A DNA stretch of 64,000 bases from Drosophila pseudoobscura (Eukaryota > Arthropoda > Insecta > Diptera > Drosophilidae), in assembly GCF_009870125.1 (NCBI RefSeq), contig NC_046683.1, positions 52,219,869-52,283,868 of the forward strand, given 5' to 3'. Each line of letters begins with the position of its first letter. Positions within the stretch are counted from its first letter, which is position 1. Below, in pieces: positions 58,246 through 64,000 of this stretch. The notes beneath the pieces were generated by a model that was not told the origin of the DNA, did not search any database, and saw only the letters and a list, made by a program, of their open reading frames with translations. A program made the translations under genes and the position numbers.

Positions 58246-60359
58246 CTTTTTGTTAGAAACACTTTCTGTGTTGGCCTGTCATTCTCTCACCGAAGAGAAG
58301 TGCTGAAGCAATCGTAATTGCCGGGCACTTAATTAGCCGAACATCGCTCAAAGTGTCACAGAATCAACAAAGGGTTAAGTGAATGCCAGTCAAAGTTTCC
58401 ACTTACAACACAACAACAGCTCGAATATTGCTGGTCATTCAGTGGATACATATCATATGTGTATGATTAGGATTAAAGCCAAAGATCAGAGATCCTAGAG
58501 GTCCCCAAATATCGTATATACTCGCACACTCTGACTCGCACTCGTCTGGCTTTCATTCGGGTTTTTTTCATGCCTTTTCACTCCACTTAATTAAGTATGT
58601 GGACCCCCTCCCCAACCAAAAACCCTTAATTAAGTTGATTGCTTTGAATCGACTGGAATTTATTAGCCAGGATTGCGTTTGTTGACTCTCCAGTCAAAAG
58701 GCTCTGCCACACAGACAGACACACACACACACAGGGGGAGCCTCCTCCCTCACATTGGGTGGGGGTGGCATGGCATAATTGATGAGCCGACAGTTTGTTA
58801 ATTGATTTCGCTCTGTGATTAGTACTTTAGTACCGAAATCCGAATTGATTTTATCAAGAAATCGAACTAAATATTTAATTGTGGGACCTCCTCTGTGCTC
58901 AGTGGAAGTGGGTCAGTAGCCAGCAGACAGGAGCCAGCAGCCAGCAGCCAGGAGCAGTCCCAAAGGTGCCAGGAGACAAATAACCAAATTAAAGTGCATC
59001 CATATGCAGTGCCACAGACACAGCCAGAACTAGAACTAGAACTCTGTGTGGCAGTGTCTGGTGTCTGTGTCCGCAGGCTGGCCAAATATTTTGCCAATAA
59101 AATGAATCGTAGAAAACTGCTTGACCAAGTGACTGTCATGGCTTTGGGTTTGGCTTTGGCTTTGGCTTTGGCCCCGAACCACAGGAACGAAGTCCATCTC
59201 AATCAGAGAAGAGCAATGAAGTTTGTGGCCAAGAAAAAAGGAGAAACGAACATTCAAGCGTTCAATCAGAGAGCCATGAAACTGGCTCCAAAGTGGATTT
59301 TAAACACGAGGAAAAACTTTCTCCATAAACACACGCCGGACCATTTCAAAAAAGTTGACATTTTAACTAACTTTGGACCTTCACAGATACCACACACTTA
59401 TCCCACTCTTATCTTCTATGTAGAACTGGAGCCTTTAGTTATGTATGATATTTTGTCATATCTAAACCACAAAATACGAATGCTCGTACTCGCACTCGCA
59501 CGATAGCTGGAAACTTTTTTGTGCTGTCATAAATTTCCGCAATGCAAACATTTATCAGAATGGCTATGGGATTCCCAGAACCTCAGCGTTGCGAGTGGGT
59601 CCTCATCCTGGCATCCTTCCTCCGCCTTCACTGACGGACCTTATATGTTTCGGGATGCCAGTATCTGCTGCTTCTGTTTCTGGGACTCTCTCAGTTTCAG
59701 TTTCTGTTTCTGGTTTCTGTCATTTGGGTCGTGTGTTGAGTAAATGCTTTTTATTCCAACCGCAGGACCAGATGGTCCCTGCGTTTCGCAGAGCGACCAC
59801 CTGATATCCTACCCCCAGCATCTGCGTTGCTGCCTTTCCTCGGAGAACTCATGTGGCATGTGTGTGTGTGTGTGTGTGTGTGGCATGCACTGAGAAAATC
59901 ATTGGAAAATAAGAGCTGAATGACTCTTTAAAGTCTGCCTGCAAAATGTTTAACTTTTCCCATTTATTTAAATTTCTTGTAATAACTTAAGTGCTGACAT
60001 ATTGTCGCCTTGCCACGCCTCCATTCTCCATCTCCATTCCCTCTCTTTTGCTTTACTTTCACTTGCGGCGAAACTTTTTCCTTTATTTATTTTCGGCCCC
60101 CAAGTTTTTCCCGCTTTTATTGTGTCGCTGCGAAAATTTAATGAATTTTAATGAAAACTTATGTGCCGAATGCCGAGAGAGTGTCTTGCATGTGGCGCCC
60201 CGTAACATCCTGGCCCTGCCACGGCCCCTCCCCCATTTGCATGACAAAACACTTGCAATTGTCGTTTAATGTCAATTTAAACTTTTCATGTGCCCATTGG
60301 AATTCATTGGAGCTGCTCCAGACTGAAGGAAAACGCAGATGGTGACAGCCATTCGTTGG

Positions 60360-60755
60360 TAATCTTTTCTATATTTATGCGAAACTCAAGTCCTTCATTG
60401 ACTGCTCCTCCTCCAGGTTCAGGCTCTGGTTTCAGTAGGAGATGCCAGTATTGGTCTGGATCCAGTCCAAGAAGCTGGTCAGACGGCTGAAGGCCACTGG
60501 CAGCCGGCGACAGCGCCGAAGGAGGTAAGACCAACCTGGACCTTGGAGGACTCGAGCACCAGAGGGCCGCCGGAGTCACCGTTGCACTGAACTCAACTGA
60601 TCTTCCATGGTTCCACACGACTCTTTTATAGAAGCACACCCCGTGTGGTCCGTGATTAGTTTTGATTTTATAAATAGAGTTCCTTCGATTAGATTTGCAC
60701 GTTTCGAAGACATCATCGGACCAAAGTCAGTGCGTTATCTCAGCAAAAGATTGAT
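60360..60755 (-). pseudogene. Truncated copy of the Jon65Aiii-like gene: 3' end fused to promoter
   Basis: Minus-strand relic of the intact gene at 61962-62859. 60360-60435 matches its 3' UTR. About 60436-60586 matches its last ~150 coding bases, through the LTSFGA region and up to the catalytic-Ser segment. From 60589 the sequence jumps to the intact gene's leader and promoter (match to 62890 on), so almost all of the coding sequence is gone. It also has a 13-bp deletion after the GC-rich AAGC/ASG-like codons. The TATA box (60624-60630) is kept, so transcription is possible although no protease can be made. Confidence 0.85.
60459..60542 (-). repeat. Left arm of an 84-bp inverted protease-fragment pair
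   Basis: Part of the truncated copy. It is the reverse complement of 60800-60883 at 81 of 84 positions. Confidence 0.93.
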
Positions 60756-60799
60756 CTAAACTTTAGGAACGTGACCAATAAATATTGCTCTAGTTTATA

Positions 60800-60893
60800 G
60801 GTCCAGGTTGGTCTTACCTCCTTCGGCGCTGGCGCCGGCTGCCAGTGGCCTTCAGCCATCTGACCAGCTACTTGGACTGGATCAAAACTCGAG
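60800..60893 (+). pseudogene. Inverted fragment of the same protease copy, right arm
   Basis: Reads, on the plus strand, the segment encoding the end of the protease domain (LTSFGA... to YLDWIK). It shares with the truncated copy at 60459-60542 the same 13-bp deletion relative to the intact gene, so one fragment is derived from the other by inverted duplication. It ends just where the inverted repeat beginning at 60893 starts. Confidence 0.9.
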
Positions 60894-60978
60894 TAGATTC
60901 GGGATATGAAAATGAGAGAGACGGAAAATACGACGTGTAGGTGGGAGAATCATCTAAAACGGGAAATGTTCCTTTTTA
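60893..60978 (+). repeat. Left arm of ~85-bp inverted repeat bracketing a DINE-like core
   Basis: GTAGATTCGGGATATGAAAA and the following bases match the reverse complement of 61553-61637 with few differences. The best-conserved part is the outer ~62 bp. Confidence 0.88.
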
Positions 60979-61450
60979 TTCCCGATACTCAAAAATGAGT
61001 AAAGGGGTATATTATATTTGTGGTGAAAGTGGATTTTGTAACGTCCAGAAAGAAGCGTTTACGACCGCATAAAGTATATATATTCTTGATCAGCACCAAT
61101 AGTCGAGTCGATAGAGCCATGTCTGTCTGTCCGTCCCTATGAGCGCCACGACATTTTGTATCCAGACTTCTGTGATATGTCACTTTTAAAAGCGTATTTC
61201 AAAACTTCACCCCGCCCCTTCCGCCTCCACAAAGGACGCAAGTCTGTTGCTTCCACAATTTTAAAGAAACGAGAAAGCCAAAAACGCAGAATCATAGAAA
61301 ATGACTATATTTTCTAGACTGCAGAATCTTAACTATATCGTATCATTATTATAGCTAGAATGATGGCGTCTAGATGCAAACTTCGGTCATATCCGACTGG
61401 ATATTGTGTATCTAAAATTTCAACATCGAAACAAAAAATCATTTTGCATT
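60972..61450 (+). mobile_element. DINE-1/ISY-like Helitron-type repeat
   Basis: Blocks ATTCCCGATACTC, TTTGTGGTGAAAGTGGAT, CATAAAGTATATATATTCTT, GATCAGCACCAATAGTCGAG and GCCATGTCTGTCTGTCCGTC are characteristic of DINE/ISY-like repeats. They are followed by CCAGACTTCTGTGATATGTC. These repeats are non-coding and, as I remember, very common in obscura-group genomes. The right end is not clear. Assignment rests on remembered consensus, not a search. Confidence 0.7.
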
Positions 61451-61552
61451 CAAAATTCTAAATATACTGTTAACGCGGTTTTGATGAATAATGATCTTAT
61501 CGTCTTGAATTGAATATCGTTTGAATGCGATGTGATCATCATAGTCAGACCG

Positions 61553-61637
61553 AAAAAGAAACATTTCTCCTTGTACATGATTCTCCCACTTCCACGTCGT
61601 ACTTTCCGTCTCTCTCATTTTGATATCCCGAATCTAC
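61553..61637 (-). repeat. Right arm of the ~85-bp inverted repeat
   Basis: Reverse complement of 60893-60978. It ends at CCCGAATCTAC (61627-61637). Together the arms define a 745-bp unit. Confidence 0.88.
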
Positions 61638-61961
61638 ACGTTTGCAAACCACCCCTATCTCTTTCTGTCGCTCTCTTCGATTGTGATTCGTACTTCGAAC
61701 ATGTGCGAATCGGATCACTATACGTTTTTTGATAGCGATTGATTGATGTTTGTTAGTGTAGGGGACTGATGGTCGGTCTTCACAAGTACATATATCAACC
61801 TCGGAACAAAGTTTATATTCCATTTATCGTATATAATTCATCAATTTGGATCCATTTGAAATTAATTCGAGTTTCATTGGAGGAAAGAGTAAGATAGGAT
61901 ATTGGTTTCTTTTTTTATATTTATGCGAAATTCAAGTCATTCAATGACTTCTCCTCCAAAT

Positions 61962-62877
<916 letters not shown>

Positions 62878-62932
62878 TCAGTTAAAGGAACTCAACTGAT
62901 CTTCCATGGCAGAGTGTGGGTCTTTTATAGCA

Positions 62933-62939
62933 CCCTTAG
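62933..62939 (-). promoter_or_regulatory. TATA box of Jon65Aiii-like gene
   Basis: Minus-strand TATAAAA. The surrounding ~150 bp is also found upstream of the truncated copy at 60589-60755. Confidence 0.65.
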
Positions 62940-64000
62940 TTGGGCGAATCGAGCCCGGTCTCCCGATTAGGTTGCATTTCACAAATAGAGCTCCTTCGAT
63001 TAGATATGACACTACCGACGCGCAGACATCATCAGTTCTCAGTGCGCTATCATCGGAGATTTGTGCGGAAGATATCGATTGGAGATTAAGCGAAACTTCG
63101 GGCATGCGGCCCCAAAATGACTCTCGTCTTTTTCGCCGAGCTGTTTGGCAGAAGTCCGGGAGGGAATTAAGGGATATCTGAATTCCCATCTAATCTGAGA
63201 TAGGGCCTGCTCCAGGTGGGATCTTTGCCTGTCTACTAATTAATTTGATTAATTTTTAAAAATATCTTTGAATTAGCAAGGGTTTGCTTTGCTTTGTTCA
63301 GCTCTAGACGTGTCGCGGTGACGTCTTCTCTGCGTATCGGACTTTTTCAGAGGTGGTTCTGTTCTGACCAACTATCTTATCTGTTCGCCCTCTTAGGAGC
63401 GTAGAGGGTGCCTAAGCTTGTGGTTCCTGTGGTTGCTTACTTTGGACTTTGCTGAAGGTCAAGGGGTGCGTGGGTGCGTGGGTGTGTGTGGCAGAAGGGT
63501 TGCTCTAGACCTAAGCCTTAAATCCCCATAGAGCAGCTCCCGATTGATGTTCGCTGTAATTTCGGAAGCTTCTTTTGACTTGTGAGCGATTTCACAATCT
63601 AAATTCCAAATTAATCAACCAATGATTGTGTATATAAAGTACGGGAGTGCATTGTCTCTCTCTCCCTGTGTCTGTCTCTTTTTTGTTTATAAATCAAAAG
63701 TACAGTTGTTCCTGCGACCGCAAAAACCCACCGCAACCCTCATGTCCGACAATTGCCGCGTGATTTGCCGACGTGCATTGCCATTTCCTAGAGGCGTGTC
63801 GACCAGCCGCAGAGCTGCGGTTAATGGCCCATTCAGATGGCCAATTAAAGACGATTAGCCCCAATATACGTACAAAAAAAGGAACCACAGTACTCGCAAT
63901 CAAAACAATCAAAAGCGAAGAGACAGGTTCAATTTCAACATTGAATTCATTGGAATTTCGTTCATCAGAATGCTTCTTTATTGGCCCCCTTTATTGGGCT
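62940..64000. other. Upstream region of Jon65Aiii-like gene to window end
   Basis: No gene was recognised. A CTTATC site is near 63375 and GT-rich DNA at 63460-63490. Confidence 0.5.

Larger units (their letters stand above)
52041..60359. other. 8.3-kb gene-poor stretch with microsatellites
   Basis: No conserved gene was recognised on either strand. It holds a 16-bp perfect palindrome (53805-53820), TG runs (56700-56723, 57919-57948, 59857-59881), a TA run (57033-57054), a CA run (58718-58733) and a GATGGTA/GATGGTG minisatellite (58210-58245). The longest open frames (53829-54413 minus, 58895-59506 plus) are built on simple sequence. It may contain regulatory DNA or introns of an unseen non-coding transcript. 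Confidence 0.45.

Noticed and set aside
58895-59506. 203-codon open frame on the plus strand
   Set aside because: Built on GCCAGCAG and GCTTTGG repeats, with no domain and no family likeness; probably a chance frame.

Overview
This window is nuclear DNA of a Drosophila species. It holds short-intron genes, TATA/Inr and DRE/motif-1/motif-6 promoters, DINE-1-like repeats and long AT-rich intergenic DNA. Gene content and order match the D. melanogaster 65A region of Muller element D (chromosome arm 3L) as I remember it: aldose 1-epimerase, trypsin-like proteases, LSm5, tantalus, and the Jonah/yip7 protease cluster. The repeat at about 60.97 kb resembles the DINE/ISY-type repeats common in the obscura species group, so an obscura-group fly is my best guess, but the species is not proven. 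No prokaryotic, viral or CRISPR features were seen.

Layout. 1-4.49 kb has no recognised gene. 4.49-8.8 kb holds a p24/TMED cargo receptor (-), a galactose mutarotase (+) and a secreted serine protease (+). 11.25-14.2 kb is SCAI (-, 8 coding exons, 594 aa). 14.2-19.9 kb is non-coding, with a DINE-1-like element and microsatellites. 19.9-24.05 kb is a PDZ scaffold of the Tamalin/CYTIP family (-, 877 aa). 24.97-27.7 kb holds LSm5 (-) and a TCAIM-like mitochondrial protein (+), divergent from a shared ~700-bp promoter region. 27.8-29.1 kb is an unrecognised secreted protein (-). 30.3-34.3 kb is an SLC22-type transporter (-).

The right half is a digestive protease cluster. It has a CG10472-like gene and a decayed tandem copy (37.3-39.4 kb), a CG6592-like protease with a long propeptide and tail (40.0-41.6 kb), and the unrelated nuclear gene tantalus (43.9-44.9 kb). 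Then come Jon65Ai-like, Jon65Aii-like, yip7-like, Jon65Aiv-like and Jon65Aiii-like genes (45.7-62.9 kb). The cluster genes encode secreted zymogens with signal peptides, an R/I activation site, His-Asp-Ser triads and non-Asp residues at the S1 specificity position (chymotrypsin/elastase-like rather than trypsin-like). Most have TATA promoters and GATA motifs nearby, fitting strong midgut expression. 52.1-60.3 kb is a gene-poor stretch.

The most notable unexplained items are: (1) an 84-bp inverted pair of protease gene fragments (60459-60542 and 60800-60883, 81/84 identical) with a 32-nt perfect match to the adjacent Jon65Aiii-like gene, a possible young hairpin-RNA locus; (2) a 40-codon intact mini-gene made from the two ends of ribosomal protein S19 (46622-46744); (3) a perfect 39-bp palindrome (29563-29601); (4) a 745-bp segment with ~85-bp inverted repeats around a DINE-like repeat (60893-61637).
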